Under the pieces are notes generated by a model, which was not told the DNA's origin, did not search any database, and worked only from the letters and a program-made list of their open reading frames with translations. A stretch of DNA of 64,000 nt from Aquicella siphonis. GTDB taxonomy: Bacteria > Pseudomonadota > Gammaproteobacteria > DSM-16500. Both the position numbers and the translations under genes were made by a program. Below, in pieces: positions 26,687-37,241 of this stretch (positions within the stretch are counted from its first letter, which is position 1; each line of letters opens with the position of its first letter). The stretch lies in the NCBI RefSeq assembly GCF_902459485.1, contig NZ_LR699119.1, positions 2,294,001-2,358,000 of the forward strand, given 5' to 3'.

Positions 26687-27867
26687 ACAGGTTTCGCAAG
26701 CGGAGGCATAGGCCAGGAGCGCAATTCACGCGAATCAAAAAAATGCGGCTCGAATTCCATGGTATGCAGATGGCGCAGGATATCGTCCGCCAGTTTTGGC
26801 GCGAGCGCGAGCTTGGTAGGCCAGGCGATAATCATATTATTGACGACCTTGGCAAAGGAAGACTCCGGTTTTAATCCGCTTTTTTGCAAGGGCTCCGCCC
26901 GGTCAATGGTAAAAGTCGCGAATTGCGCCGAAGAAAAATCCAGCCAGGGAAAAAGCGCGTTCAATTCCGCGCGCGCGGCTTCAATCTGGGCGGGACTGTC
27001 ACGCCCGACGCCTTCTTCGGAAAGCAGTCCGCCCAGGTACCAGATTGTGCTGCCATCCTGTGTGTGATGTGTCGTGATGGTGATGCGCGGCCGACTGCCC
27101 AGTCCGAGACAATGGGCATACAGAGGATAATCAAACGGGGTCTTGACCAGCACCATATGCAGTGGACGCCGCTGCATGGCCACTTCCCGATTCTTGAGTT
27201 TTTTAATAATGACTTCATTTCCCGCGCCCGCGGTGAAAATAAATTGCCGGGCAGACACTTCCACAGACTTCCCGGACAAATACACCGTCGCGGACAATAA
27301 TCTTCCTTGCTCGTCAAACCTGAATCCTTCGTCACACAAGGGTTCAATTCTGAAAACAGCATCCTGGTTGTTCTTGACTAGTTCACGAACCAGCACCGGA
27401 ACATCCACCACGATTTCATCAAGTGAAAAAACTTCTCCCCGGAATGCAGGATTCCGGAACACTTCGGGATAATCTTCCTTAGGCAGGGGCTCCACTTTAC
27501 TGGACAGGGCGGCACCGGCCAAAAACCCTGTTAATTTGGAGGTAAACTTCTGGGGAGACCATAAATAATGCCGGGATGACAAGACAGGCACGCCCGTGAG
27601 ATCCAGCTCACCCTGTCCGCTCAGACATTTTTTCCAATATCCGGGCATGTATGACACCGCCTGCGCATCTTTGGTCATGATGCCTTGCAAAGCATATTTC
27701 ATTCCGCCATGGATAATGCCTTGTGATTTATGTGTCTGACCTCCTCCCAGAGCGCCGGATTCAAACAGGAATGCTGAAACGCCTGATTGGCGTAATCGAT
27801 TTAACAGCCATAAACCCGCAATACCGCCGCCGAAAATCACGACATCGGCCGCCGCCATTTTTTTCAT
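26653..27867 (-). CDS. FAD-dependent oxidoreductase (DAO/GlpA-like)
   Basis: A 404-residue flavoprotein with an N-terminal FAD fold ADVVIFGGGIAGLWLLNRL and the DAO-family segment GGGQTHKSQGIIHGGMKYAL, which resembles glycerol-3-phosphate dehydrogenase. The start is supported by GAGGATATT before the ATG. The gene heads a minus-strand unit with the aldo/keto reductase and the GT39-like enzyme. It diverges from mnmG across 288 bp. It may oxidise a hydroxy acid, amine or glycerol phosphate; the sequence does not decide. Confidence 0.85.
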   Translation of the reverse strand: MKKMAAADVVIFGGGIAGLWLLNRLRQSGVSAFLFESGALGGGQTHKSQGIIHGGMKYALQGIMTKDAQAVSYMPGYWKKCLSGQGELDLTGVPVLSSRHYLWSPQKFTSKLTGFLAGAALSSKVEPLPKEDYPEVFRNPAFRGEVFSLDEIVVDVPVLVRELVKNNQDAVFRIEPLCDEGFRFDEQGRLLSATVYLSGKSVEVSARQFIFTAGAGNEVIIKKLKNREVAMQRRPLHMVLVKTPFDYPLYAHCLGLGSRPRITITTHHTQDGSTIWYLGGLLSEEGVGRDSPAQIEAARAELNALFPWLDFSSAQFATFTIDRAEPLQKSGLKPESSFAKVVNNMIIAWPTKLALAPKLADDILRHLHTMEFEPHFFDSRELRSWPMPPLAKPVWEDAFCKSAI

Positions 27868-28155
27868 AATATCCTCATCTTGATGATTTATTGAATAATC
27901 GCTTTATCATAAGGAGCAGTCATCTAACTGAAAAAATTCTCTTTGGAAATTTTACCTCATTTCACGGTCAAATAGTAACTTCCCGCCCGGCTGTCAGGAT
28001 GGCGCTTTTCATATGCGGGCAAATATTATACAATTCTGGCGTTTATTACTCGAAAAACAAAGTTTTTGGATGACAGGCATGTTGTCTGTCATCAAGTATG
28101 ATAAATTCTCTCACCATCCGGCAAACAGACCCATTATTCGCGAGGCGGCGGATCC
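27868..28155. other. Divergent promoter region before mnmG
   Basis: 288 bp of AT-rich sequence between the FAD oxidoreductase and mnmG. It contains a 7-bp hairpin at 28070-28092 (ATGACAG...CTGTCAT) and TATTATAC at 28024-28031 that may serve as a -10 region for mnmG. Although mnmG often flanks oriC, no DnaA-box cluster is present here. Confidence 0.4.
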
Positions 28156-30036
28156 ATGATCGATTTGAGAAAATGTTTTGATGTGATTGTCGTTGGCGGC
28201 GGCCATGCGGGCACTGAAGCCGCCCTGGCAGCCGCCCGTCTGGGTGCGAAGACCCTGCTGCTCAGTCACAACATTGAAACCCTGGGCCAAATGTCATGCA
28301 ATCCCGCGATAGGCGGCATAGGAAAAGGCCATCTGGTAAAGGAAATCGATGCATTGGGAGGCGCCATGGCACGCGCGATTGATCAGGCCGGAATTCATTT
28401 TCGCATCCTGAACGCGAGCAAAGGCCCGGCGGTACGCGCAACCCGTGCCCAGGCAGACCGCATCTTGTATAAGCAAGCCATTCGCCACACCCTGGAAAAC
28501 CAACCCAACCTGATTCTGTTTCAACAGGCCGCGGATGATATCCTCATTGAGCAAGACAAAGTAGCGGGTGTGGTCACACAAATGGGACTGAAAATCCACG
28601 CCAGGACTGTGATTCTGACAGCCGGAACTTTTCTTGCCGGCAAAATCCATATCGGACTTAATCAATATGAAGCAGGCAGGGCAGGCGACCCGCCCGCGAA
28701 AACCCTGGCTGCGCGGCTGCGCGATCTGCCATTTCGCGTTAACCGCCTGAAAACCGGAACTCCGCCGCGAATTGACGGCCGCACCGTAGACTTCAGTGTC
28801 ATGGAAAAACAGGCGGGTGACACGCCCACTCCCGTATTTTCCTTCATGGGCCAAGTGGAGGAACACCCCCGGCAAGTATGCTGTTACATTACCCACACCA
28901 ACGAAAAAACCCATGATCATATCCGCAGCGGCTTGTCTGAATCACCCATTTATACGGGGGTCATCGAAGGTGTGGGGCCGCGCTATTGTCCCTCGATAGA
29001 AGATAAGATCACCCGTTTCGCTGACAAATCTTCCCATCAGATATTCGTGGAACCCGAGGGATTGACGACACATGAACTTTATCCCAACGGTATTTCCACC
29101 AGCCTGCCATTTTCGACTCAAATCGAATTCGTGCGCTCCATACGCGGTTTTGAACAAGCTCACATAACCCGGCCGGGTTATGCCATAGAATATGATTATT
29201 TCGATCCGCGTGATTTGAAACCCTCGCTGGAAACACGCGCTATCCACGGCCTGTTTTTTGCCGGACAAATCAACGGCACGACCGGATATGAGGAAGCAGG
29301 AGCGCAAGGTATTATCGCCGGCATTAATGCCGCGCGGCTCGTGCAAGACCAGGAGCCCTGGACTCCGCGGCGGGATGAAGCCTACATAGGCGTATTAATC
29401 GATGACTTGATCACGCGCGGCACACAGGAACCTTATCGCATGTTTACCAGCCGCGCGGAATACCGGCTGCTATTGAGGGAAGATAATGCAGACTTGCGCC
29501 TGACGCCTAAAGCCCGCGAACTCGGCCTGGTGGATGAAGACCGCTGGCAGCAGTTTGCCGCCAAGCGTGAACTCATTACTGCCGAATCACAGCGTCTTCA
29601 ATCCACATTCATTCGCCCGGACACACCGGCGGCGAAAAAAATCGAACCCTTGCTGGAACAACCGCTGACCCGTGAATACCGCTTGATGGAACTCTTGCGC
29701 AGGCCGGCCGTCTCTTACCGCGACCTTGCCGGCATAGAAGAGCTGGGTCCCAGCATCGCGGATGAAAAAGCCGCTGAGCAAATTGAAATCCAGGCCAAAT
29801 ACGCCGGTTATATTGACCGGCAGGAAGAAGAAATCGCGCGCCTGATGCGGCAGGAAACCTTGCGCCTGCCTGATGACCTGGATTATGGGGAAATCGTCGG
29901 CCTTTCCAATGAAGTGAGGCAAAAGCTTAGGCAGGGGCGGCCCGCGACCGTTGGCATGGCCGCACGCATCCCGGGCATTACCCCCGCCGCGATTTCATTA
30001 TTATTGGTTCATCTCAAGAAACGCAAGGCGGTTTAA
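28156..30036 (+). CDS. mnmG: tRNA uridine-5-carboxymethylaminomethyl modification enzyme MnmG (GidA)
   Basis: A 626-residue FAD protein that, with MnmE, installs the cmnm5 group on the wobble uridine of several tRNAs. It has the FAD motif [20 protein letters not shown], then [21 protein letters not shown] and the C-terminal domain with [27 protein letters not shown] ribosome binding site precedes the ATG. It is followed by rsmG (54-bp gap) and parA, the classical near-origin cluster. Confidence 0.98.
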   Translation: MIDLRKCFDVIVVGGGHAGTEAALAAARLGAKTLLLSHNIETLGQMSCNPAIGGIGKGHLVKEIDALGGAMARAIDQAGIHFRILNASKGPAVRATRAQADRILYKQAIRHTLENQPNLILFQQAADDILIEQDKVAGVVTQMGLKIHARTVILTAGTFLAGKIHIGLNQYEAGRAGDPPAKTLAARLRDLPFRVNRLKTGTPPRIDGRTVDFSVMEKQAGDTPTPVFSFMGQVEEHPRQVCCYITHTNEKTHDHIRSGLSESPIYTGVIEGVGPRYCPSIEDKITRFADKSSHQIFVEPEGLTTHELYPNGISTSLPFSTQIEFVRSIRGFEQAHITRPGYAIEYDYFDPRDLKPSLETRAIHGLFFAGQINGTTGYEEAGAQGIIAGINAARLVQDQEPWTPRRDEAYIGVLIDDLITRGTQEPYRMFTSRAEYRLLLREDNADLRLTPKARELGLVDEDRWQQFAAKRELITAESQRLQSTFIRPDTPAAKKIEPLLEQPLTREYRLMELLRRPAVSYRDLAGIEELGPSIADEKAAEQIEIQAKYAGYIDRQEEEIARLMRQETLRLPDDLDYGEIVGLSNEVRQKLRQGRPATVGMAARIPGITPAAISLLLVHLKKRKAV

Positions 30037-30090
30037 AATGACATTCTTGCAGACAGCCTCATCCTTGCTCAAGATGAAACCCAGGCCCGC

Positions 30091-30732
30091 ATGAAAGACT
30101 CAACACAGAGATTCAAAGGACTATTGAACCAGGCGCTGGAAGAAAACCAGCTGAACATTTCCGAGTCCCGGCGCGGCCAGCTCATACGCTACCTGGAACT
30201 GATGCTGCACTGGAATCGGGTCTTCAATCTAACCACCATCACTGCTACGCGCGAAATGGTTTATCTGCATTTAATCGACAGCCTGGCGGTTCAGCCCTAT
30301 CTTCAGGGCAAACGCATGCTGGATGTAGGCACGGGAGCCGGGCTGCCAGGATTACCGCTTGCGATAGTCCATCCTGAGCAGCAATGGGTATTACTGGACA
30401 AGAACGGGAAAAAGACGCGATTTTTGATCCAGGCCGTCGCCGAACTGGGATTAAGCAATGTCGAAGTTGTCCACTCGCGCAGCGAGGAATTTCATCCGGC
30501 GCAGTGTTTTGATAGTATTCTTTCACGTGCCTTCGGTACGATACGGCTGTTTGCGGATACAACACGGCATTTGCTTTGCCCGCGCGGCAGACTGATTGCC
30601 ATGAAAGGAAAGTATCCGCTGGACGAGTTGAACGATGTCCCTGCGTCCTTTCACACGCGCGGAGTGACGCGGTTAGACATCAAAGGAATAGACATAGAAC
30701 GCCACATTGTCTGGCTGACGCTTGAACATTAA
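30091..30732 (+). CDS. rsmG: 16S rRNA (guanine527-N7)-methyltransferase
   Basis: A 213-residue Rossmann methyltransferase (GidB) that makes m7G527 in 16S rRNA; loss gives low-level streptomycin resistance. Motifs include YLELMLHWNRVFNLT, HLIDSLAV, MLDVGTGAGLPGLPLA and SRAFGTI. It sits between mnmG and parA and is probably in the same transcript. Confidence 0.96.
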   Translation: MKDSTQRFKGLLNQALEENQLNISESRRGQLIRYLELMLHWNRVFNLTTITATREMVYLHLIDSLAVQPYLQGKRMLDVGTGAGLPGLPLAIVHPEQQWVLLDKNGKKTRFLIQAVAELGLSNVEVVHSRSEEFHPAQCFDSILSRAFGTIRLFADTTRHLLCPRGRLIAMKGKYPLDELNDVPASFHTRGVTRLDIKGIDIERHIVWLTLEH

Positions 30733-30743
30733 GAGGGATTACT

Positions 30744-31529
30744 GTGGGAAAAATTATTGCGATCACCAATCAGAAAGGCGGCGTGGGCAAAACCACCACC
30801 AGCATCAATCTCGCGGCTTCATTTGCCGCAATGAAACGCAAAGTCATGCTGATTGATCTGGATCCGCAAGGGAATGCCACGGTTGGCAGCGGAGTAAATA
30901 AAACACAAGTCCGGTATTCATCCGATCAGGTATTGTGCAATCAGGCTTGCATACAGGATGCGCTGGTCAAAACAAATGGCGGCTTCGACCTTCTAGCCAC
31001 CAACCAGGAACTCATCGTGGCTGAAATGTCACTCTTGCAGCTGCCGCAGCGGGAATTACGCCTGAAATCCATTCTCGAGCCTGTGAAAGGACAATATGAT
31101 TATATTCTGATTGATTGTCCGCCCTCTCTCAGCATTTTGACAGTCAATGCGCTGGTCGCTGCGGATTCTGTCCTCATCCCCATTCAATGCGAATATTTCG
31201 CCCTGGAAGGCTTAAGCGGTCTGCTGAATACCGTCGAACAAATCCGCAATACCATCAATCCCTCCCTGCATATCGAAGGGTTGCTGCGCACCATGTACGA
31301 CGGCCGCAACCGGCTGGCGCTGGATGTGTCTTCACAATTACTGGAACATTTTCCCGAACGCGTATACCGCACAGTCATTCCGCGCAACGTGCGCCTGGCG
31401 GAAGCACCCAGTCATGGCGCGGCAGTCCTGCACTATGATGAAAAATCACAAGGCGCTCTCGCATATCTCGCTCTAGCGGGTGAGATATTGCGGCGCGGAG
31501 AAAAAACAGAGGCCAGAGCATTGTCATGA
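30744..31529 (+). CDS. parA: Chromosome partitioning ATPase ParA (Soj)
   Basis: A 261-residue deviant-Walker ATPase with [20 protein letters not shown] and the second motif [14 protein letters not shown]. With ParB and parS it separates chromosome origins. The start is GTG with a GAGGG site upstream. In nearly all relatives parB follows directly. Here the parA stop overlaps the start of queF by four bases (ATGA) and no parB is in the window. A parS-like site exists in recF at 63147, so ParB probably lies elsewhere. Assignment as the chromosomal Soj-type protein rests on the mnmG-rsmG context. Confidence 0.95.
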   Translation: MGKIIAITNQKGGVGKTTTSINLAASFAAMKRKVMLIDLDPQGNATVGSGVNKTQVRYSSDQVLCNQACIQDALVKTNGGFDLLATNQELIVAEMSLLQLPQRELRLKSILEPVKGQYDYILIDCPPSLSILTVNALVAADSVLIPIQCEYFALEGLSGLLNTVEQIRNTINPSLHIEGLLRTMYDGRNRLALDVSSQLLEHFPERVYRTVIPRNVRLAEAPSHGAAVLHYDEKSQGALAYLALAGEILRRGEKTEARALS

Positions 31530-32359
31530 AACAAATCCATGCTGAACTAACAAACGCCCCATTGGGAAAATCATCCGGTTACATTTCAACCTACCAGCCT
31601 GATTTATTATTTCCCATTCCCCGGCAATCCAAGCGTGAAGAGATAGGAATAACCGGAGCACTGCCATTTCAGGGACAGGACATCTGGAATGCCTTCGAAG
31701 TATCCTGGCTGAACCAGAAAGGCAAACCGGCGGTAGCCGCGGCGGAATTTATTTTTCCCTGTGATTCGCCCCGCCTGGTTGAATCCAAGTCTTTCAAGCT
31801 TTATCTGAATTCCCTGAACAACACTTCTTTCGAATCCATCGCCATGGTTGAAAAAACCCTGGGCAAGGATCTCTCCAGTGCCGCAGGCGCATCCGTTGGC
31901 GTGAGACTGATTCCACTCGCACTGGCTTCAGACCAAATTGCCCGGCAATTTAGCGGAACTTGCCTGGATGAGATGGACATTGAATGCGACACTTACCACA
32001 CCCGGCCAGAATACCTGGATACTGAAAATGATATTGTGACTGAAACACTTTATTCAGACCTGCTCAAATCAAACTGCCTGGTCACCGGCCAGCCGGACTG
32101 GGGCAGCGTGCAAATCACGTATACCGGCAAAAAAATCAACCATGCGGGCTTGCTGCGGTACATTGTTTCTTTCCGCAATCATGATGAATTCCACGAACAA
32201 TGCGTGGAGCGCATCTTCATGGATATTCTCCGCCGGTGCCAGCCCGACAGGCTGCTGGTGTATGCGCGCTATACCCGCCGCGGCGGACTGGATATCAACC
32301 CTTACCGCGCGAATTACTTCATCCCGGCCATGGAAAATCTGCGCCTGGTCAGGCAATAA
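31526..32359 (+). CDS. queF: NADPH-dependent 7-cyano-7-deazaguanine reductase
   Basis: A 277-residue bimodular QueF (E. coli type), a tunnel-fold enzyme that reduces preQ0 to preQ1 in queuosine synthesis. The N-terminal module has [16 protein letters not shown] (substrate and NADPH motif). The C-terminal module has [14 protein letters not shown], with the catalytic Cys and Asp, and [10 protein letters not shown]. It is translationally coupled to parA, an unusual neighbour. The C-terminus converges with a metal-dependent hydrolase. Confidence 0.95.
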   Translation: MKQIHAELTNAPLGKSSGYISTYQPDLLFPIPRQSKREEIGITGALPFQGQDIWNAFEVSWLNQKGKPAVAAAEFIFPCDSPRLVESKSFKLYLNSLNNTSFESIAMVEKTLGKDLSSAAGASVGVRLIPLALASDQIARQFSGTCLDEMDIECDTYHTRPEYLDTENDIVTETLYSDLLKSNCLVTGQPDWGSVQITYTGKKINHAGLLRYIVSFRNHDEFHEQCVERIFMDILRRCQPDRLLVYARYTRRGGLDINPYRANYFIPAMENLRLVRQ

Positions 32360-32382
32360 TGCGAGCCGTCACTGCAAGAGGC

Positions 32383-33195
32383 TTATGCTGAAAAATCCTC
32401 CGCCCTCAGATGATCGGTCCTCATTAAGCGCGGATGATAACGGTAATGATAACATCTAAAAGCCTGTATCAGGCTTTTGCGGAAAAAAGACTTTTTTCCG
32501 CAAATACAAGCCAGCCCTTTCCAGCGCGATAAATGACCCACACGCAATAAATTGAAATAAATTCTCATGCCGTAGCAGCAATAACCAATCAATACCAGTG
32601 TCAATATTGATATTCTTCTAAAATATCCTCCGCCCAGATAATGGTATAAATCCATTAACACCGTCTTGTGCTCCAGCTCTTCCGTCATATGCCAGCGCCA
32701 GAAACGCTTTAAATTTTCATCCGCCTGGTTTAACAATCCCTCTTCCAGCACAACCTGGCTGATGATCGCGGTAAAACATTCAAATCCCGCCGCCGCACCT
32801 AACACAGACAGAATTGTCCATTTCATTCTTATCCGCTTTAATTTGTTTTTAATGGATTGAACGATATCGGAACATGAAAAACCATAAAAGCCCAGGACGC
32901 CGTTATATTTCACATGTTCGCGCGCATGCAGGGTTTCCTGTTGGATAAACTGCCTGCAATCGGCCAAAAGTTTTTTATCTTCCACACTCTGCATGGCATT
33001 ATGAACGGCATAATTCACAAATCCCTCCACATATGGCAAAAACAGAGAGGACGCATTGAACATGTGAGTCAGATAAGCATCCTGGTTCAGCCATGGTCTG
33101 GCGGCGCCTGAAAAGTCAAACGTCAAATCGCGGGATACAATTTCATATTTATCCATATCATTAAGCACTCGCGGGTAAAAATCAGTCAACGCCAT
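32383..33195 (-). CDS. Predicted metal-dependent hydrolase (COG3687/PF10118)
   Basis: A 270-residue protein of the PF10118 family with a ferritin-like di-iron pattern: ETLHAREHVKYNG and TEELEHKTVLMDLYHYLGG supply the paired Glu/His ligands. A hydrophobic segment near residue 210 (ISILTLVLIGYCCYGMRIY) suggests membrane association. No biochemical role is established for the family, so the name is only a family label. It is probably co-transcribed with the acyltransferase gene upstream (19-bp gap). Confidence 0.8.
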   Translation of the reverse strand: MALTDFYPRVLNDMDKYEIVSRDLTFDFSGAARPWLNQDAYLTHMFNASSLFLPYVEGFVNYAVHNAMQSVEDKKLLADCRQFIQQETLHAREHVKYNGVLGFYGFSCSDIVQSIKNKLKRIRMKWTILSVLGAAAGFECFTAIISQVVLEEGLLNQADENLKRFWRWHMTEELEHKTVLMDLYHYLGGGYFRRISILTLVLIGYCCYGMRIYFNLLRVGHLSRWKGLACICGKKSFFRKSLIQAFRCYHYRYHPRLMRTDHLRAEDFSA

Positions 33196-33214
33196 TGAAC
33201 AAACCGCATAAAAA

Positions 33215-34390
33215 CTACCTGGATTCTTTTACATATTCCAGGTCGGGAAGATCCGGATTATGACGAGCCGTCTTAAAGGCTTCATTCATTTTTAGAGACA
33301 AGGCCTTGCCTTTTAACAGGGTCGGCCTTTCGACCAGCCGGTACAGAACCTCCCCAGCCACCACGATAAATATCACAGCCATGATGTTGCCGCTGATTTG
33401 CCATTGCGGATCATGCCGAAATATACGGTCTGATAATTCTTTCGCAGCCAGAATCATGGGCACGTGAATAAGATACAGACTATAGGAGCGGGAGCCAATA
33501 ATATCCAGCAACCATTGCAAAGGATAGGGGAAAACAATTATCTGGCTGTTAAATGATGCCGCAAACACCAGCAGAAATGCCATGAAAGCGCCAACAGGAA
33601 TCATGACGCTGACGGATATGTCGAAAATGGTTACGGCCGCCATGACGAACAGGAAAATTGCGACCATGAGCATTCTGAACAATTTAGCCCCTGTGGCGGC
33701 AGGCTTAATTGCGCCGATCCAGGGTTGCTTCATAATATAATAAATGAAAAATCCGTAGATAAAGCCGTCACAACGAGTCTGCGTGAAAAACAATCCGCTA
33801 ACAGGGTAGTAATGCATAGTCAAAGGACGAATGACCAGCGTGATTGCGAGCAACAGGACAGCGAGTATAGCCAGGCGCTGACGATTGTTTTTGGTCAACA
33901 GGATAAAAAACGGAAAAAACAGATAAAACTGTTCTTCAATCATGAGCGTCCAATACGGCGCCAATACAAGATCATGATATTGCGACACTAAAAAATAATT
34001 AAAAGTATAGGTAAAAATATAAACGGCCGCTTCCATGTTTTTCCAGGGAGTGGAAAATAATCCGTTCTGATTGTAAAACATACTGAGGAGAATAACGGCT
34101 GCAATCACTACCCAGGCAGATGGATAAATACGGTAAATTCTTCTCAGAAAGAATCCTTTCACAAACACCGCCAGCTCGGAGGCTTTTGGCTTCAGGCTGT
34201 CGACCTGGTCAATCAGAATGGCAGAGATGACATATCCGGAGATAACAAAAAAAATGTCCGCCATGGAAGACAGAAACCTGATGTCCGGAGAAATAATCCA
34301 GGGAAAATAGATTCTTGCATAATGAGCATAGATGATAAGAGTTACAGCTATGGCTCTCAGTCGGTCAATTTCAAGATTTCGCATTATCAT
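33215..34390 (-). CDS. Acyltransferase 3 family membrane protein (OafA/YrhL-like)
   Basis: A 391-residue inner-membrane protein with about ten hydrophobic segments. The N-terminus MRNLEIDRLRAIAVTLIIYAH carries the RxR/H motif of acyltransferase 3 proteins, and ADIFFVISGYVIS follows. The family O-acetylates or otherwise acylates LPS O-antigen, peptidoglycan or macrolide sugars; the target here is unknown. The start may be the second ATG (34384). The gene diverges from the terpene-cyclase-like gene, with 216 bp between them. Confidence 0.9.
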   Translation of the reverse strand: MIMRNLEIDRLRAIAVTLIIYAHYARIYFPWIISPDIRFLSSMADIFFVISGYVISAILIDQVDSLKPKASELAVFVKGFFLRRIYRIYPSAWVVIAAVILLSMFYNQNGLFSTPWKNMEAAVYIFTYTFNYFLVSQYHDLVLAPYWTLMIEEQFYLFFPFFILLTKNNRQRLAILAVLLLAITLVIRPLTMHYYPVSGLFFTQTRCDGFIYGFFIYYIMKQPWIGAIKPAATGAKLFRMLMVAIFLFVMAAVTIFDISVSVMIPVGAFMAFLLVFAASFNSQIIVFPYPLQWLLDIIGSRSYSLYLIHVPMILAAKELSDRIFRHDPQWQISGNIMAVIFIVVAGEVLYRLVERPTLLKGKALSLKMNEAFKTARHNPDLPDLEYVKESR

Positions 34391-34606
34391 TTGCCTTCCC
34401 TGAATGATCCGTTATTTTTAAGAACAGTACATGCAATATGACATCAAGCAGGTTACGAACAATCATCATATCGTTTTGAAAAGACCATGGCCAGAATATT
34501 CTCTAGAGCAAGGCGGACAGGTTTCTAGGCGCAGCGCTTATATGTTATAAATAACCACCGGAAAAAACCGGTCTAACACATCCGACACAGCAAGCTGAGG
34601 ATTGAA

Positions 34607-35704
34607 ATGGGTTCAAGCGCATACATGATTGTCAAACAATGGCTCTTCGTTATTACCCTTGCACTCTTTACCGTCAAGACATCCGCCGCGGCCGTTACCC
34701 CACCCCCTGCCGCCAAGGTTTCTTCTTCAATCCTGCACGCTGAAACATTCATACAAGACAAACTGGATCAGCGCAAATATCACTTGTCATGCCATGCCAT
34801 AGGCAGCAAGCCTTGCCCGGTATCCAATTCAGGTGAATTACTGGTACTTAATATTGTCTATCAAGCCATGAGCGCCCGGTTATCTCCTTCCATGCGGCAA
34901 AACATAGCTGCGCTGGTCAATCTTAAAAGAAAGAATACACGCTGGCTGTGGGGATATAACGGCAGCGTACTGATTGATTCCGATGACACGAGCAACGCCC
35001 TGCTTTTACTGTTGCAGCTAGGACAACCTGTCAATATAAATGATTTACAGGTATTTTATAAATCTGCTGAAAATGCGTACACCACTCTCGTCACTTCCGC
35101 GGATGCCAGGCCGGCCACCTTCGCTTCCGAAGCCAACAATACCGGCATTCACCCTGAGGTAAACGCAAACATTTTTCAAGTCTTTCACCAGCTACGGAAA
35201 GATGACAGGATCAATTATGATTTACTGCTAAAATTCCAATCCCCGCAAGGTTACTGGGAAGGATATTTTTATCCTGGAAAATACTACGCGACCTACCTGA
35301 ATCTTAAATTATTTTGCGCGTCCAAGCGATATCCGTCCGCAGTCAGCCGCGCGCTTGATTTCATCGCTGCCGCTCAGAATAAAGATGGTTCGTGGGGATC
35401 TCCTGGTAATGCGTATGAGACCGCGCTCGCCTTGAATTCAATGCTGGTTTGCGGCTACGCCAACAGCACAACCCTGATGCGCGGAATCCGTTATCTGATT
35501 TCTTCACAAAACCAATACGGCGCCTGGTCAACCGATCATCCCATCTGGATGTATGCCGGTCATGACAGCCCCCTTTTGATCTGGGTTGCCTATGATCACG
35601 AAGATGTTGTTACGACCGCACTGGCTCTACAGGCATTGAGGCATTTTCAGAAAATATCGGAGACTAGACGGCAAGCTTCCATAAGCAATAACTCAGCACG
35701 ATAA
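34607..35704 (+). CDS. Exported protein with class II terpene-cyclase-like (squalene/prenyltransferase repeat) fold
   Basis: 365 residues, starting after GAGGATTGAA. An N-terminal signal peptide (KQWLFVITLALFTVKTSAAA) indicates export. Residues 124-127 read DSDD in VLIDSDDTSNALLLLL, which matches the DxDD(T) acid motif of class II terpene cyclases. Later segments AAQNKDGSWGSPGNAYETAL and SSQNQYGAWSTD match the QxxDGSW repeat of squalene cyclases, and VTTALALQAL ends the solenoid. It is about half the size of squalene-hopene cyclase. It could cyclise or protonate an isoprenoid, or be a non-catalytic alpha-alpha barrel. It converges, with a 41-base overlap, with a UbiA-family prenyltransferase gene. 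The function is not established. Confidence 0.75.
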   Translation: MGSSAYMIVKQWLFVITLALFTVKTSAAAVTPPPAAKVSSSILHAETFIQDKLDQRKYHLSCHAIGSKPCPVSNSGELLVLNIVYQAMSARLSPSMRQNIAALVNLKRKNTRWLWGYNGSVLIDSDDTSNALLLLLQLGQPVNINDLQVFYKSAENAYTTLVTSADARPATFASEANNTGIHPEVNANIFQVFHQLRKDDRINYDLLLKFQSPQGYWEGYFYPGKYYATYLNLKLFCASKRYPSAVSRALDFIAAAQNKDGSWGSPGNAYETALALNSMLVCGYANSTTLMRGIRYLISSQNQYGAWSTDHPIWMYAGHDSPLLIWVAYDHEDVVTTALALQALRHFQKISETRRQASISNNSAR

Positions 35705-37241
35705 ACATGCTTCCCAAATGCAGGAGAATAGGCTTCCACTCCTGGCAGTGCTTTTGGTTAATGAGATAAAACTGCATGCAACCTGCCGCAGCCAGGGCAA
35801 AAGTAAAAAATGCCGAATGAAACGCCAAACACAAAGCCAGATATGTCAATAAAAAAGACAATCCTATAATCATTCTTGCTTTCGTTTCGCCCACAACAAC
35901 CGGCAGGGTTTTAATGTAAAACGCCGAATCGCCTTTCACGTCCTTCAGATCAATGATGTTAGCCGACAGCGTAACACCAATTAAAAAAATGGGATAAAGC
36001 AGCGCTGGAAATTGCCGCAGCGTATCGGCCGCAATCACATAACCCAGTATGACCAGCGCCAGAGAGCTGCCTGAAATAACCAGTTTTGACAAGAGAAAGA
36101 CACGTTTAACACGCAGCGGCGGCATTGAGTATAGATAATACAATCCTGACACCAGTAAAATAACAAACAAGGCTTTTACGCCAGCCAGCGCGGAAAAATA
36201 TATGGCCGCGAACAGCGCGCCGTATCCGATTTTCTCATAGACCTTCAGATTGACCGTATCGTTTATCAGGGGGCGCTCGGGACAATTAATCCTGTCGATT
36301 TCGCGATCCGATATGTTATTAAATACAATGGTAAAAATCGCCGCGAAACAAATGGCGGCCATGGAAAAAATCATATCAAGCAGCATTGCGCCATGCGTAC
36401 GCCATGCGGCCGCCGCGGATTGATCCGCGCTCAATAATCCCAGCAAAAAACCAAACCACAGCATCAACTGGTAATGCAAAACCCTGAAAAACCTGCTGTC
36501 CCTGATGAATACTGTAAATAATGTTTTATCCGCGAGCCAGGCTATCCAGATCGACAGCACCAAAATCAGCAGACTGTAAAAATTAATCATATATGAAGTT
36601 GAATACTGATAGGAAAATCCGGATACCGTGAGAAATTGATAGATAATGATAGGCGAACACGCCATGATGAAATTGCATGAATAAGCCAGCAGGGTATAAG
36701 CCAGACTCAAAACAATGCTTTTTCCTTTTGCCAGAAAATATAAAAAACATCCTGTCAGAATGATAAGCACTTCCACCCGAATGCCGAGAGTGATACCGGG
36801 ATAATCACTGCAGTACGTGAAAAAATTTTTCAGAAGATCGACCGGTTGAGCAGGCAAAAAATAGAGTATGTCATGCCCCCTTCCTCCGGATGTTATCAAG
36901 TCAACCAGTGGCGCAACAATCAATACAATCATTCCAGGAAAAACGACCCGCATGATTTTTTCTATTTTTGTTTTCGTCGCGTAATACAGGATGAGAATGT
37001 AGACAAGAGCCAAGGCAAGATACGAGAGTGTAAAATGAGAAAAAACCCAGGCAAATCTGACGGCTGACAGGTCAAAATAATTACCCGAACGCTGGGAAAA
37101 AGATTCGAGGAAATTTCGCAATATGACCGCAAACAACCCTGAGAGAAAAAAATTGACTCCCGGAATGTTTGAATTTTCCAGGTAATGAATGCCGTTTGAA
37201 AATACTGTCCTGATCTTTTGGATACTGTTAACGCCCATCAT
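35664..37241 (-). CDS. UbiA-family prenyltransferase with extra N-terminal membrane domain
   Basis: 525 residues. The C-terminal half is UbiA-like: FNNISDREIDRINCPERPL (first Asp-rich motif) and ANIIDLKDVKGDSAF (second), with about eight hydrophobic segments. UbiA enzymes transfer a prenyl chain from its diphosphate to an aromatic or lipid acceptor. The N-terminal 240 residues form another six or seven hydrophobic segments that I cannot assign. The start overlaps the stop of the upstream exported protein by four bases (ATGA). The three genes 38240-35664 are one operon. A role in making or anchoring an unusual isoprenoid is possible, given the convergent terpene-cyclase-like gene, but is inference. 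Confidence 0.8.
   Translation of the reverse strand: MMGVNSIQKIRTVFSNGIHYLENSNIPGVNFFLSGLFAVILRNFLESFSQRSGNYFDLSAVRFAWVFSHFTLSYLALALVYILILYYATKTKIEKIMRVVFPGMIVLIVAPLVDLITSGGRGHDILYFLPAQPVDLLKNFFTYCSDYPGITLGIRVEVLIILTGCFLYFLAKGKSIVLSLAYTLLAYSCNFIMACSPIIIYQFLTVSGFSYQYSTSYMINFYSLLILVLSIWIAWLADKTLFTVFIRDSRFFRVLHYQLMLWFGFLLGLLSADQSAAAAWRTHGAMLLDMIFSMAAICFAAIFTIVFNNISDREIDRINCPERPLINDTVNLKVYEKIGYGALFAAIYFSALAGVKALFVILLVSGLYYLYSMPPLRVKRVFLLSKLVISGSSLALVILGYVIAADTLRQFPALLYPIFLIGVTLSANIIDLKDVKGDSAFYIKTLPVVVGETKARMIIGLSFLLTYLALCLAFHSAFFTFALAAAGCMQFYLINQKHCQEWKPILLHLGSMFIVLSYCLWKLAV

Noticed and set aside
27868-28155. oriC next to mnmG
   Set aside because: No DnaA-box cluster or AT-rich 13-mer array is visible; perfect TTATCCACA nonamers in the window (4588, 15597, 17991, 50422) are scattered singly.
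30521-30536. TTTCACGTG in rsmG as parS
   Set aside because: Only one half matches; the right half (CCTTCG) is unrelated to the consensus.
34552-34575. ACCGG/CCGGT hairpin before the terpene-cyclase-like gene as a riboswitch
   Set aside because: Only a 5-bp stem with an A-rich loop and no further conserved structure.
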